A stretch of 64,000 nt of DNA from Litorilituus sediminis (GTDB lineage: Bacteria > Pseudomonadota > Gammaproteobacteria > Enterobacterales > Alteromonadaceae). The first letter of the stretch is position 1. Every line of letters starts with the position of its first letter. A program made the translations under genes and the position numbers. This document shows, piece after piece, positions 28,608-38,291 of the stretch. The notes beneath the pieces are model-generated. The model saw only the letters and a list, made by a program, of their open reading frames with translations. It searched no databases and was not told where the DNA came from. The DNA lies in NCBI RefSeq assembly GCF_004295665.1, contig NZ_CP034759.1, forward strand, positions 3,410,001-3,474,000, in the 5' to 3' direction.

Positions 28608-28976
28608 AATCACCTCGGTTGAAAGCTTAATTATTAGCTTATTGCTATTCGATTGAAATACAAGTGCGAGTGGTTAAATTAACAAAGAACTAAGATAAAA
28701 AGTGTAATTAATTGGTCAAATCGACTAATTTCACATTTATTTCACCTTAGTGGTGAAATAATCCTGCAAAATGTTTCAAAATAAATATTATTTAAGTTTA
28801 TGATTTTTATGTGAATATTGTGAGGATTCTAGGTTAGAAAAATAACGGTCTTAGTTTTGGCCTATATTTTGTAATACTGCGTTACATCTTTGTTAATACA
28901 TGTAACTAATAATTCGTTATTCTACACAGTATTAATATGACACTCTTGTCTAAACTTTGTCTTGGGAATTAGAAAA
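28608..28976. promoter_or_regulatory. Divergent control region of terB and the RND operon, with two dyads
   Basis: TTATTTCACC (28737-28746) and GGTGAAATAA (28752-28761) are perfect 10-bp arms around 5 nt. GTTACAT (28881-28887) and ATGTAAC (28900-28906) are perfect 7-bp arms around 12 nt, about 75 bp before the pump start. Either could be an operator for the regulator of the efflux genes. No regulator gene is adjacent. Confidence 0.45.
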
Positions 28977-30182
28977 GTGGCTCGAAAAAAACAAATAATT
29001 ATACCTATTGTCATTTTAAGCGTCGGTGTTGCCGCCATGATTGGTTTCTCTAGTATGAGAAAACCACCAGAAGAAAAGCCTAAAGTAGATAATACACCTA
29101 TCGTTGCTGTTGAAAATATTTCAGTAGCGCCAATGACCTTAGAGGTTAGTTCATACGGTATTGTTAAACCTAAATATGAAACCCAGTTGGTTGCGCAAGT
29201 GAGTGGCCAAATTGTTGAATTGAGCGATGTTTTTGTTCGCGGTGGTTTTGTTAAAAAAGGTGAACTCTTAGCACGTATTGATCCGAGTGATTATCAAGCT
29301 GCCTTGATTGATGCTCAAGCAACTATGGCTACGGCAAGAGCGGCATTAGAAACTGAGGTTGCACAAGGTAAGGTTGCTGAACGTGAGTGGAAGCAAATTA
29401 CTGATAGCTCGCCAACTGAATTGAGTTTACGTAAGCCACAATTAGCACAAGAGTTAGCACGTGTTAAGGCAGCGCAAGCGGCAATTTTAAGAGCTGAGCG
29501 TAATTTAGAAAGAACGGAAATTAAAGCGCCATATGATGCCATGATTGATAGCCGAGATATTGGTTTAGGCTCATTTGTAACTACTGGCACACGCATTGGT
29601 CATGTGTTAGGAACCGCAGTTGCTGAAGTGCGTTTACCGGTTGCCGATAACCAATTGCAATTTTTGGTGAATAAAGGCGAACAAGCTAATGTGCATTTAA
29701 ATGGTGTTTTTGCTGGTAAAGCAACCCAGTGGCAAGCACAAATTGCTCGCAGCGAAGGTGTTGTTGATAACAAGAGCCGTATGAGTTATCTGGTTGCTGA
29801 AATTAATGATCCTTATCGATTACAAGCCTCAAACAGTGACATTGCGCCAATTCGTTTTGGTAGTTACGTTAATGCTGAAATTGTTGGCACTCAAGTGGCA
29901 CGAGCAAGTGTTATTCCTCGTTACTTAGTGGTTGATGGTAAGGTTGCCTTATTAGATGCTGAATCAAAATTACATTATGCGCCGATTGATGTTATTCGCC
30001 AGCAAGGTAGTAATGTTATTGTTGCTAATGGTTTAGCTGATGGTGATCAGTTAATTATATCAGCATTAGATTACCCTATTGATGGCATGAAACTAGCGTT
30101 AGCAGGTGAAGAAACACAACAAGAAAGCTCTGAAGAGCAATCAAGTGAAACACAAGTCGCTAACAATGATTCAGGAGAGTAG
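28977..30182 (+). CDS. RND efflux periplasmic adaptor (membrane fusion) protein
   Basis: 401 residues from GTG 28977 (a TTG at 28962 is possible). One N-terminal membrane anchor (IIIPIVILSVGVAAMIGF), then the lipoyl half YETQLVAQVSGQIVELSDVFVRGGFVKKGELLARIDPSDYQAAL, a helical hairpin (about 110-185), the second lipoyl half KAPYDAMIDSRDIGLGSFVTTGTRIG and beta-barrel and membrane-proximal domains. It links the inner-membrane pump to an outer-membrane channel. The pump gene follows after 2 bp. No outer-membrane factor is in this window. Confidence 0.92.
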   Translation: MARKKQIIIPIVILSVGVAAMIGFSSMRKPPEEKPKVDNTPIVAVENISVAPMTLEVSSYGIVKPKYETQLVAQVSGQIVELSDVFVRGGFVKKGELLARIDPSDYQAALIDAQATMATARAALETEVAQGKVAEREWKQITDSSPTELSLRKPQLAQELARVKAAQAAILRAERNLERTEIKAPYDAMIDSRDIGLGSFVTTGTRIGHVLGTAVAEVRLPVADNQLQFLVNKGEQANVHLNGVFAGKATQWQAQIARSEGVVDNKSRMSYLVAEINDPYRLQASNSDIAPIRFGSYVNAEIVGTQVARASVIPRYLVVDGKVALLDAESKLHYAPIDVIRQQGSNVIVANGLADGDQLIISALDYPIDGMKLALAGEETQQESSEEQSSETQVANNDSGE

Positions 30183-30184
30183 GG

Positions 30185-33100
30185 ATGAGCACTTCTGATA
30201 AATCACAGCATGATTTAAATGATGCTGAAAATTTAAATCGCAATAATATTGATAATATAGATACCAATAAAGGCCTTATCGCTTGGTTTACTCGCAATAG
30301 TATTGCGGCAAACTTATTAATGGTATTTATTTTGGTGGGTGGCTTTTTAACCATTAACACCATTAATAAACAAATGTTCCCGCAGGTTAAAATTAACTGG
30401 ATTTCTTATGCTGCGCCTTATCCTGGCGCTGCACCACAAGAGGTGGAAGAAGGGATCACCATAAAAATTGAAGAAGCGTTAGAGTCTATTCAAGGCTTAA
30501 AGCGAGTAATCACCTATTCAAATCGTGGCTACTCTAATGGCTGGTTTGAGGTTGATACTGATTATGATCCTCAGTTAGTGCTAGAGGAAGTCAAATCGGC
30601 GATCGATTCAATTTCAACCTTCCCTGAAGGTATGGAACGTATCAAGGTTGAGCGCGAAAAGTATCGTCAGGAAGTCATGTATATTAGTTTATATGGCGAC
30701 TTATCTAATATAGAGCTTAAGGAATTAGGGCGTAAGATTCATGATGAAATTCAACAATTACCCTTAATTAATGTTTCAGAGTTTTTTAGTGGCTTAAGCT
30801 ATGAAATCTCAGTTGAAGTGAGTAAAGATAAGCTACGTGAGTACGATCTTAGCTTTAGGGATGTTGCTGAAGCGGTACGAGGTCACTCGCGTAATATGTC
30901 AGCAGGGCAAATTCGCGCGGAAAATGGCTATATTAACTTACGTGTTGAAGAGCAAGCTTATCGCGGTCATGAATTTGAACAGATCCCAGTAGTGACCTTA
31001 GAAGATGGTACTAAAATCTTATTAGGTGATTTAGCAACCATCATAGATGGTTTCGAAGAAGGCCTACAGTATTCTAAATTTAATGGTAAGAACTCAGTAA
31101 CTTTCTTTATTGGCGCGGCGGAAAACCAAAGCATCACTGATGTTGCTGCTGTTGTTAATAAGTTTGTCGAAAAGAAATCTGAAGCATTACCACAAGGTGT
31201 CAAGTTAGAGACTTGGGTTGATATGACCTACTACCTTGAAGGTCGTCTCGATATGATGATGGATAACATGAAAAGTGGTGCTGTGCTGGTTTTCTTAATG
31301 TTAGCGTTATTCTTACGTGTGCGATTAGCCTTCTGGGTAATGATGGGCTTACCTGTTTGTTTCTTAGGTACTTTATTGGTTATGCCAATGGAGTTCGTTA
31401 ATGTCACCATTAATATTACCAGCTTGTTTGCCTTTATCTTAGTACTAGGTATTGTTGTTGATGATGCCATAGTTATGGGGGAAAGTGCCCATGATGAAAT
31501 CGAGCAACGTGGTCATAGTGTCGATAATGTTATTCGTGGTGTAAAGCGTGTCGCTATGCCGGCAACCTTTGGCGTATTAACTACTATCGCGGTATTTTTA
31601 CCATTTGTGCTTGATAATGATCCCGGAGCAGCCTTTAGTAAATCCATTGGTTTTGTTGTGGTATTTTGTCTGATCTTCTCACTAATAGAGTCAAAATTAA
31701 TTTTGCCGGCGCATTTAGCGCAAATGAAGGTGAAAAAATTCAACCCTAAAAATCCATTAGATAGATTACGTGCCGTAGTTGATGGTTCATTAAAACGTTT
31801 CATTGATAATGTTTATCGTCCAAGTTTAACTGTGTGTATTAAATATCGTTATGGTGTATTGATGTTCTTTATTAGCATCATGCTGTTAAGTGCCGGACTT
31901 TTCCAAGGTGGAATGGTGCGCTTTATCGGTCAACCTAAAATTCCACACGATTTCCCTCGTATTTCAGTGGAAATGAACATAGATGCCTCAGAAAAGGCGA
32001 CTTTAGCTGCGGTATTAAATATTCAAAATGTACTATATCGCATTGACCAAGAAATTGAAGCTGAGCATGGTAATGGCATGATCTCTGATATGCAGGTGGA
32101 CTTACAAAGTCGCACCAGTGGTCAGGTAATGGTGAAGTTAGTTGATCCTGAATTACGTGCTATGGATACTTTCCAGTTAGCGGATAAATGGCGTAATGCG
32201 ATACCTAATTACCCGGGCGTTAAGTCATTAACCATCAGTGATAATTTATTTGGTGGTGGTCGTGATGATGGTGATATTGCCTTTAGACTAGAGTCTCAAA
32301 ACGATGCCCAGTTACTTGCAGCAGCGAAAGAGCTTAAAGCTAAGCTTAACTCACTAAAAGGGGTGGGTGATGTTAATGACTCACGTCAAACTAGCGCTAA
32401 AGAAGTACAGTTTGAGTTAAAACCATTGGCTTATTCAATGGGCTTAACTTTAGCGGATATCGCATCACAAGTTAGTTACAGCTTCTATGGTTTAGAGGCG
32501 CAACGTATTTTACGTGATACCGAAGAAATTAAAGTTATGGTACGTTACCCGCAAGCTGAGCGTAGCTCTGTCGGTCATGTTGACGATGTCATGATTCAAG
32601 CGCCAAATGGTGCTGAACTACCGCTGTCTGAGTTGGCCGATATTATCTTAACCGATGGTGTTACGCGTATTCGACGTGAAAATGGTAACCGTACCATTAA
32701 TGTTTGGGCGAGTGTTGACGCTGAACAAGTAGAGCCATTTAAAGTGGCTAACGATATTCGTGATAACTTTATTCCGCAATTACTGCGTCAATTCCCGCTG
32801 GTTAAGAGTGAAGTTACAGGTAGCATCCAAGAGGAAATGGATAGCATTAACAATCAATTGCGTGATTTTGCTATTTCCTTGATGGTGATATTCTCGTTAT
32901 TGGCGATTCCATTAAAGTCTTACTCACAAGCTGTGATGATTATGGTGGTTATTCCATTTGGTATTATTGGCTCAGTATTTGGTCACCTAATTTTAGGCAT
33001 GGATTTAAATGCCCTTTCTGTGATGGGGATACTGGCGGCGGCAGGTGTTGTCGTAAATGATTCCCTGGTTATGGTGGATTATGTCAATAATGCCAGAAAA

Positions 33101-33403
33101 CGGGGAGAAACCATAAAGGATGCCGTTATTCATGCCGGTACTAAGCGTTTTCGTGCGATATTGCTCACCTCATTAACCACCTTTATTGGTTTAGTGCCTA
33201 TCATCTTCTTTGAAACCAGTATGCAGGCGCAAATTGTTATTCCTATGGCGGTGTCATTATCTTTCGGGGTATTGTTTGCCACTATAGTGACTTTAGGCTT
33301 GATCCCTTGCTTGTACTTGATTATTGAAGATATACGCTCTTTGTTTTCTCGGAAAAAGAAAAAACAAGTTGAGCAAGATAAGGCTGAAACAGTCACTGCT
33401 TAG
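30185..33403 (+). CDS. RND multidrug-type efflux permease (AcrB family)
   Basis: 1072 residues with twelve-TM RND architecture: TM1 after SIAANLLMVFILVGGFL, a large periplasmic loop with PYPGAAPQEVEEGITIKIEEAL, the TM4 proton-relay segment VLGIVVDDAIVMGESAHDEIE (two adjacent Asp), a second loop, and the repeat VMGILAAAGVVVNDSLVMVDYVN. Length is typical. Drug versus other substrates cannot be read from sequence. It forms an operon with the adaptor and is followed by a strong terminator. Confidence 0.94.
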   Translation: MSTSDKSQHDLNDAENLNRNNIDNIDTNKGLIAWFTRNSIAANLLMVFILVGGFLTINTINKQMFPQVKINWISYAAPYPGAAPQEVEEGITIKIEEALESIQGLKRVITYSNRGYSNGWFEVDTDYDPQLVLEEVKSAIDSISTFPEGMERIKVEREKYRQEVMYISLYGDLSNIELKELGRKIHDEIQQLPLINVSEFFSGLSYEISVEVSKDKLREYDLSFRDVAEAVRGHSRNMSAGQIRAENGYINLRVEEQAYRGHEFEQIPVVTLEDGTKILLGDLATIIDGFEEGLQYSKFNGKNSVTFFIGAAENQSITDVAAVVNKFVEKKSEALPQGVKLETWVDMTYYLEGRLDMMMDNMKSGAVLVFLMLALFLRVRLAFWVMMGLPVCFLGTLLVMPMEFVNVTINITSLFAFILVLGIVVDDAIVMGESAHDEIEQRGHSVDNVIRGVKRVAMPATFGVLTTIAVFLPFVLDNDPGAAFSKSIGFVVVFCLIFSLIESKLILPAHLAQMKVKKFNPKNPLDRLRAVVDGSLKRFIDNVYRPSLTVCIKYRYGVLMFFISIMLLSAGLFQGGMVRFIGQPKIPHDFPRISVEMNIDASEKATLAAVLNIQNVLYRIDQEIEAEHGNGMISDMQVDLQSRTSGQVMVKLVDPELRAMDTFQLADKWRNAIPNYPGVKSLTISDNLFGGGRDDGDIAFRLESQNDAQLLAAAKELKAKLNSLKGVGDVNDSRQTSAKEVQFELKPLAYSMGLTLADIASQVSYSFYGLEAQRILRDTEEIKVMVRYPQAERSSVGHVDDVMIQAPNGAELPLSELADIILTDGVTRIRRENGNRTINVWASVDAEQVEPFKVANDIRDNFIPQLLRQFPLVKSEVTGSIQEEMDSINNQLRDFAISLMVIFSLLAIPLKSYSQAVMIMVVIPFGIIGSVFGHLILGMDLNALSVMGILAAAGVVVNDSLVMVDYVNNARKRGETIKDAVIHAGTKRFRAILLTSLTTFIGLVPIIFFETSMQAQIVIPMAVSLSFGVLFATIVTLGLIPCLYLIIEDIRSLFSRKKKKQVEQDKAETVTA

Positions 33404-33427
33404 TTATTGTCTTCGTTAAGATAAATT

Positions 33428-33458
33428 AAAAACCACCTGCTTATAGGTGGTTTTTTTT
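33428..33458 (+). terminator. Intrinsic terminator of the RND operon
   Basis: AAACCACCT pairs with AGGTGGTTT around GCTTAT, then eight T residues, 25 bp after the permease stop. Confidence 0.92.
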
Positions 33459-33507
33459 GCTTAAAAAAACTAAGCTAGGCACACTAATTAGATAAGCAGC
33501 TACCCCT

Positions 33508-34287
33508 TTGCAGCAGATAACTTTAGCGAATACATTAGCCATTGACGCTAGCTTTCAAGATCTTGAAAGCTTAATGAAAGCGCAACAAACCATGTGTTTG
33601 TTGGTTAATGCCAACACGCTTAGCATCAGCCAAGCAAATGCATTAGCACAGCAGCACTTGCAAGCAGCAGAATATGCAACATTTTCAGCTCGCAGGGCGA
33701 TTCAGGCGAAAAAGGAGTTTGTCACCAGCCGTTTATTGATAAAATCTTTTGCTTTGTGTTTTTTACGACAGCATAAGTCACTGGCTAACCATCTAACATT
33801 AAGCGATTTTCAGGTTTACTTTGATGAACAAACATTAAGCTTACAGCTTGTTTACGCTAAGCAAGCATTACCGCTTAATATCTGCCTTAGTCATAGCGGA
33901 GGTTATGTTCTGTTATATTTGTCAACTCAGTCGTTTGCTGTCGGGGTTGATATTGAAAAATATAAGGCTAAGCGAGATATATTGACCTTGGCTGAGCATT
34001 TTTATCATCCCCTTGAAAGCGCTTTAGTTAAGCAAGCCGGTGATAGTGCCTTTTATCGTTTATGGACATTAAAAGAAGCATTAGCGAAAGCAAGTAAGCA
34101 AGGGGTGGCAGATTTATTGGCGCAAAATACCGCATCAAGGCTAATGCTTTATCAGACCTGCAGTGGAGTGTTTTCACTGCCAGATGAGGATGCCTTATAT
34201 GATATCAGTATTGTCGCCAGTCAAGCAGGAAGCATTAACTCAGTATATTTATGTCACTGGGCTGATATTGCTGATTTATTTTCATAA
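33508..34287 (+). CDS. 4'-phosphopantetheinyl transferase (Sfp type)
   Basis: 259 residues if the TTG at 33508 is the start; no strong ribosome-binding site is visible and Met23 is an alternative. The C-terminal half carries the Sfp signature GVDIE (Asp148, Glu150, magnesium ligands) and FYRLWTLKEALAKA (Trp186, Lys189, Glu190, Lys194). It loads the coenzyme A arm onto carrier proteins. It is at the left end of a region containing an acyl carrier protein (46817-47101), two ketosynthase-type genes and DarA, so it is the probable activator of that system. Confidence 0.88.
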   Translation: MQQITLANTLAIDASFQDLESLMKAQQTMCLLVNANTLSISQANALAQQHLQAAEYATFSARRAIQAKKEFVTSRLLIKSFALCFLRQHKSLANHLTLSDFQVYFDEQTLSLQLVYAKQALPLNICLSHSGGYVLLYLSTQSFAVGVDIEKYKAKRDILTLAEHFYHPLESALVKQAGDSAFYRLWTLKEALAKASKQGVADLLAQNTASRLMLYQTCSGVFSLPDEDALYDISIVASQAGSINSVYLCHWADIADLFS

Positions 34288-34385
34288 GCTATGATTAATC
34301 ATTTGCTTAGCCTAGCTATTTAGGTAGTATATTCAGCCATTGCGGTAAGCACCTTGTTTTATAATAAAAATTCTTAAGTAATCCT

Positions 34386-35168
34386 ATGTTGAAAACTCTA
34401 AATCATCTCTGGCGTATATTAGCGACAGGTTTTTGTTTTGCCATGTTTGGTTTAGGTGGCGTGTTTTTAACCCTGTTTGTTTTCCCGCTGCAAAAATTAC
34501 TTATTCGCGATCAAGATAAAAAAAAGCAGCTTGCCCGTAAAACGGTGCACTATACCTTTAAATTTTTTATTGGCTTGATGGCTTGGTGTCGCATATTTGA
34601 ATTTGATTTAGCCAAGGCACAACAACTTAAAGCGCTAAATGGCCATCTGGTCTTGGCAAATCACCCGTCCTTAATTGATGTTGTTGTGCTGATTTCTATT
34701 ATTCCAAATGCTGACTGTGTGGTGAAAGCGCATTTATTTAAAAACCCATTTTTACGTGGCGTGGTGAAAAATACTGGCTATATTAGTAATGCTGATCCTG
34801 AGGGCTTATTGGTGGATTGCCAAGCATCACTGGCAGCAGGTAATAACTTAATTATTTTCCCCGAAGGTACCCGTACTACACCAGGCAAAAAGTTAAAGTT
34901 CCAACGTGGCGCCGCTAATATTGCCTTGCGTTGTAATGCTAATGAAAATCAGCCTTTGCAGTTAACCACAGTGTTACTTACCTTAGTTCCATCAACCTTA
35001 ACCAAGTCTGAATCTTGGTATCAAGTGCCAGAGAGAAAGGCGCAATTTGCCGCTGAAATTATGGCAAATGAGATTGAAATTCCGCCCTTACAGCCAGAAA
35101 ACGTGTCAAAGCAAGTACGAGAGTTAAATAACACTTTAGAGTCATTCTTTCTTCAGGCAAGTAGTTAA
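34386..35168 (+). CDS. 1-acyl-glycerol-3-phosphate acyltransferase-like protein (PlsC family)
   Basis: 260 residues with one N-terminal membrane helix (GFCFAMFGLGGVFLTLFVF). The acyltransferase motifs are intact: NHPSLID with His93 and Asp98, and FPEGTRTTPG at 159-168. Family members move acyl chains from acyl-ACP or acyl-CoA to a lysophosphatidate or similar acceptor. Next to a phosphopantetheinyl transferase and near carrier-protein genes it may handle an unusual acyl chain. General phospholipid PlsC is the alternative. Confidence 0.88.
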   Translation: MLKTLNHLWRILATGFCFAMFGLGGVFLTLFVFPLQKLLIRDQDKKKQLARKTVHYTFKFFIGLMAWCRIFEFDLAKAQQLKALNGHLVLANHPSLIDVVVLISIIPNADCVVKAHLFKNPFLRGVVKNTGYISNADPEGLLVDCQASLAAGNNLIIFPEGTRTTPGKKLKFQRGAANIALRCNANENQPLQLTTVLLTLVPSTLTKSESWYQVPERKAQFAAEIMANEIEIPPLQPENVSKQVRELNNTLESFFLQASS

Positions 35169-35298
35169 AGCAAAAGGTATTGAGAAGCTTTTACCTAAAA
35201 GAGTATTTGTAAGCAAAATTTACAGCCGCTAAATTACTCATTGAGCTGATAGGTTATTATGTCAGATAATGCAGAGAAATTTTGACTAATACATAAAT

Positions 35299-35925
35299 AT
35301 GATGAAAAAACACTTAGGCTTCTTTTTAAATCTTGTCGCCATTGGGCTTTTTATTCCGGGTATCTTACTGCCAATGTTTTCCTTGAGCATGGATATGACA
35401 GCACAAGTGGCTAATGCCAGTTTAAATACTGATTTATTTGCTAAGCAATTGTCTTTACTGCAAACAGTAGAAGAACTTTATAAAGATGAGAGAATACTGG
35501 TTGCTGCTTTGATATTTCTATTCTCTATTTGTATTCCAATATTTAAATCTATGCTGATCACATTGGCTTATTTTAAGCGTAATACTCAGCTTGAACGCAG
35601 CATTTATCGCTTTGTTAGTGCCATTGGTAAATGGTCAATGGCTGATGTCTTTGTCGTGGCGGTATTGTTGGCTGTGCTGTCAACAAATCATGCGGAAACC
35701 GCTTCAAGTCAGCAGCTGGTATTATTTGGTTTTAAAATTGATTTACTGATATCAAGTCAAACATTATCAGCAATAGGACAAGGCTTTTATTACTTTGTTG
35801 GTTATTGTTTATTATCGATTTTTGCTACTCAGCTTGGTTACTCAGGTGTTAAATCGAGTTACAGAGCATCACAGCCTGATGGTGAAACTAAGTTAACTAA
35901 TGCAAATAGCAGCGCTAGCATCTAG
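35299..35925 (+). CDS. PqiA-family integral membrane protein
   Basis: 208 residues with about four TM segments. GKWSMADVFVVAVLLAVLS is the hallmark of paraquat-inducible protein A halves, and ILLPMFSLSMDM resembles the segment after TM1. E. coli PqiA has two such halves plus zinc-ribbon cysteines; this is a single half without them. No pqiB/MCE gene is adjacent. Exact role unknown; PqiA works with PqiBC in lipid transport across the envelope. Confidence 0.8.
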   Translation: MMKKHLGFFLNLVAIGLFIPGILLPMFSLSMDMTAQVANASLNTDLFAKQLSLLQTVEELYKDERILVAALIFLFSICIPIFKSMLITLAYFKRNTQLERSIYRFVSAIGKWSMADVFVVAVLLAVLSTNHAETASSQQLVLFGFKIDLLISSQTLSAIGQGFYYFVGYCLLSIFATQLGYSGVKSSYRASQPDGETKLTNANSSASI

Positions 35926-35940
35926 GTGTAAACCATCACA

Positions 35941-36969
35941 ATGACTATCAATAGCCAGTTGTTACTGATGTTGAGCGCGCTTGGTGCGCTTAATGGCTTT
36001 TTAATATCAGCGTACTTTTTTTTCACTAAACCGGTGAACTTAGCGAATCGTTTTCTAGCGCTGATGTTATTAATGTTCAGTGTTAGGATATTGAAGTCAG
36101 TACTGTTTTATTTTAATCCAGAAATAGACAAGGTGATTTTGCAAGTTGGTTTAACGGCATGCTTTTTTATCGGACCATTTCTATTTCTCTATTGTGCTAG
36201 CAAGATGCAGCAATTGGCTAAGCAGCCGCTACCTTGGCAGCTGCACATAGCTTTATTAGCCAGCACTAGTTTGCTTATTGGTTTTATTTACCCCTACCAA
36301 GATAATGAAGCCTTATGGGGCGTATTTTATCGGTTCATTAATTACATTTGGCTGCTTTATATTTTATTGTCTGCCAGGCTGTTAATGCCATTTTTTAAAG
36401 GCTTAACGGCTAAAAAAGCGCGTAATAAACAAGATATTTGGTTGTTGAGTGTTTTTATCGGTAACATCATTATTTGGCTGGCTTATTTTACCGCGTCTTA
36501 TACCTCATACATTGTTGGTGCTTTATCATTTTCATTTATTCTTTATTTAACTGGGTTATTAACCTTTACCATTAAAAGTAAAGCGGTAGAGCAACAAACA
36601 AAGAAGTATGCAAATAAGGAAATATCGGCCAACGAAGCCGAGCAAAAATTGCAACAATTAGATGCTATGATGCAAGAGCAGCAGTTGTTCAAAAATGCCA
36701 ATTTGACCTTGCCTATGCTAGCGAAACGCTTAGGGGTATCGGTGCCTTATTTGTCGCAGTTACTCAATGATAATGTTAAATCATCGTTTGCTGACTATAT
36801 AAATAGCTTTCGTATTGAAGAGGCAAAAAATTTATTAATCAGTGAACACCGATTAACGATGGAGTTAATTGCTGAGCGTTGTGGCTTTAATTCTCAATCA
36901 ACCTTTTATAGCACCTTCAAAAAATTTACGGAAAAAACACCTGCTAAATATCGTAAGGAAAATCAGTAA
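35941..36969 (+). CDS. AraC-family regulator with membrane-spanning N-terminus
   Basis: 342 residues. About seven hydrophobic helices fill residues 1-215 (for example LLLMLSALGALNGFLISAYFFF and LLYILLSARLLMPFF). The C-terminal AraC/XylS helix-turn-helix pair follows: LTLPMLAKRLGVSVPYLSQLLND and MELIAERCGFNSQSTFYSTFKKFTEKTPAKYRK. The sensor half is thus in the membrane. It lies 15 bp after the pqiA-like gene and directly before the DJ-1-like gene, whose upstream DNA has two 21-bp-spaced direct repeats that could be its binding sites. Confidence 0.9.
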   Translation: MTINSQLLLMLSALGALNGFLISAYFFFTKPVNLANRFLALMLLMFSVRILKSVLFYFNPEIDKVILQVGLTACFFIGPFLFLYCASKMQQLAKQPLPWQLHIALLASTSLLIGFIYPYQDNEALWGVFYRFINYIWLLYILLSARLLMPFFKGLTAKKARNKQDIWLLSVFIGNIIIWLAYFTASYTSYIVGALSFSFILYLTGLLTFTIKSKAVEQQTKKYANKEISANEAEQKLQQLDAMMQEQQLFKNANLTLPMLAKRLGVSVPYLSQLLNDNVKSSFADYINSFRIEEAKNLLISEHRLTMELIAERCGFNSQSTFYSTFKKFTEKTPAKYRKENQ

Positions 36970-36985
36970 ATTAAAAGATGTGTTA

Positions 36986-37021
36986 TGCGAAATTATAATT
37001 TCGTAGTGCGAGATTATAATT
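36986..37021 (+). promoter_or_regulatory. Two direct repeats 21 bp apart, candidate AraC-type operator
   Basis: TGCGAAATTATAATT (36986-37000) and TGCGAGATTATAATT (37007-37021) differ at one base and have a period of exactly 21 bp, two helical turns. The first lies within a 16-bp palindrome (36988-37003). They end 70 bp before the DJ-1-like gene, just after the AraC-family regulator gene. Confidence 0.65.
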
Positions 37022-37090
37022 GCTGGCTGTTTAGCAAAGTGTAGCAGGTTAGGCTTGCTGCAAATTAAAGAAAATTAATTTGGAGTACCA

Positions 37091-38221
37091 ATGAAAGCTA
37101 AACTTAAACTGCTAATTTTTATTGCTGGAATAATGAATTTTTTATCCATTTTTTCAGCTTACGGTCAGTCACACGACAAAGCGATACGTGTCGCCCTGAA
37201 TGATTATCTAAATGGCTCTTCTTATAATCAAGCTGCGCAAATTAAGCGCGCCTTCCATCCTAAGGCTCATTTATTACTGGCAAAAGCTGATGTGCCTTTT
37301 TGGCAAGTGCCAGTAGATGAATATGCCAGTTGGTTTACTAAAGCCCAAGCGGGCAAGTTTAATGGCCGTATTGGTGAGATTTTGGCAATTGATTATGTTG
37401 GCGATGTTGCCACCGCCAAGGCTGAGATTTTAATACCGACAAAAGGTCTTCGTTATGTCGATTTATTTTTGCTGAAAAACATTGATAACAAATGGCAAAT
37501 TATCAGCAAAACAGCGACGAGCGAAACCAGTAATCATCACGGTAAGCGGATACTATTCATCTTATCGAATGCTCATTTTCATGGTAATTTGAATAAGCCA
37601 GCAGGGGCTAGCTTTTCAGAAATTGTTAATGCCTTTGATACCTTTAAAGCGGCAGGATATACGGTTGATTTTGTTAGTCCGCAAGGTGGCGCGGTACCGC
37701 TAGCTTACATTAATACCTCTGAGCCACTTCATAAAAAGTATATTTATGATCAGGATTTTATGTATGCCTTAGCCAATACTCAAAAGCCAGAGGATATTGA
37801 GCCTGCTAAGTATCGAGCAGTGCATTATGTTGGTGGTAGTAGCGCCATGTATGGTGTTGCTGATAATAAGCTGATACAGCAAATATCCATGGAAATATAC
37901 GAACAGCACAAGGGCATTATTTCATCTGTGTGTCATGGTACGGCAGGCATTGCGCATCTAAAAACTAAAGATGGTCAATATTTGGTTGCCGGTAAGCGCA
38001 TTAGTGGCTACCCAGATGAGTATGAAAACAAAGAGGCGGCATACTTTAAGCAATTTCCATTTTGGATCCAAAAAACCATTGAAGACAGAGGCGGTGATTT
38101 TCGCTTTAGCGCTCGAAACAAAGTGCATGTTGAAGTGGATGGTCGGGTGATCACAGGACAAAATTATGTGTCGTCAGCGGCAGTAGCAGAAAAGATTATC
38201 GAGCAGTTAAAAGCGGGTTAG
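37091..38221 (+). CDS. Secreted DJ-1/PfpI-family protein with N-terminal NTF2-like domain
   Basis: 376 residues. Signal peptide (about 1-26, ending AYGQS); residues 28-140 form an NTF2/lumazine-binding-like domain (ALNDYLNGSSYNQAAQIKRAFHPKAHLLL). Residues 150-374 form a DJ-1/PfpI domain with nucleophile Cys281 in SSVCHGTAGI and GGSSAMYG. Relatives include Hsp31-like glyoxalases and chaperones. GGAG precedes the ATG. Likely controlled by the AraC-type gene upstream; substrate unknown. Confidence 0.85.
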   Translation: MKAKLKLLIFIAGIMNFLSIFSAYGQSHDKAIRVALNDYLNGSSYNQAAQIKRAFHPKAHLLLAKADVPFWQVPVDEYASWFTKAQAGKFNGRIGEILAIDYVGDVATAKAEILIPTKGLRYVDLFLLKNIDNKWQIISKTATSETSNHHGKRILFILSNAHFHGNLNKPAGASFSEIVNAFDTFKAAGYTVDFVSPQGGAVPLAYINTSEPLHKKYIYDQDFMYALANTQKPEDIEPAKYRAVHYVGGSSAMYGVADNKLIQQISMEIYEQHKGIISSVCHGTAGIAHLKTKDGQYLVAGKRISGYPDEYENKEAAYFKQFPFWIQKTIEDRGGDFRFSARNKVHVEVDGRVITGQNYVSSAAVAEKIIEQLKAG

Positions 38222-38231
38222 CAATAACAAT

Positions 38232-38262
38232 AAAAAAAGCTCAGTGCAACGACACTGAGCTT
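38232..38262 (-). terminator. Terminator of the darAB-btrH operon
   Basis: AAGCTCAGTG and CACTGAGCTT form a perfect 10-bp stem; read on the minus strand it is followed by a run of U. It lies 30 bp past the end of the leftward operon and may also stop the convergent DJ-1-like gene weakly. Confidence 0.85.
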
Positions 38263-38291
38263 AGCTGTTATTGTTAATTGTTTACTGAAGC

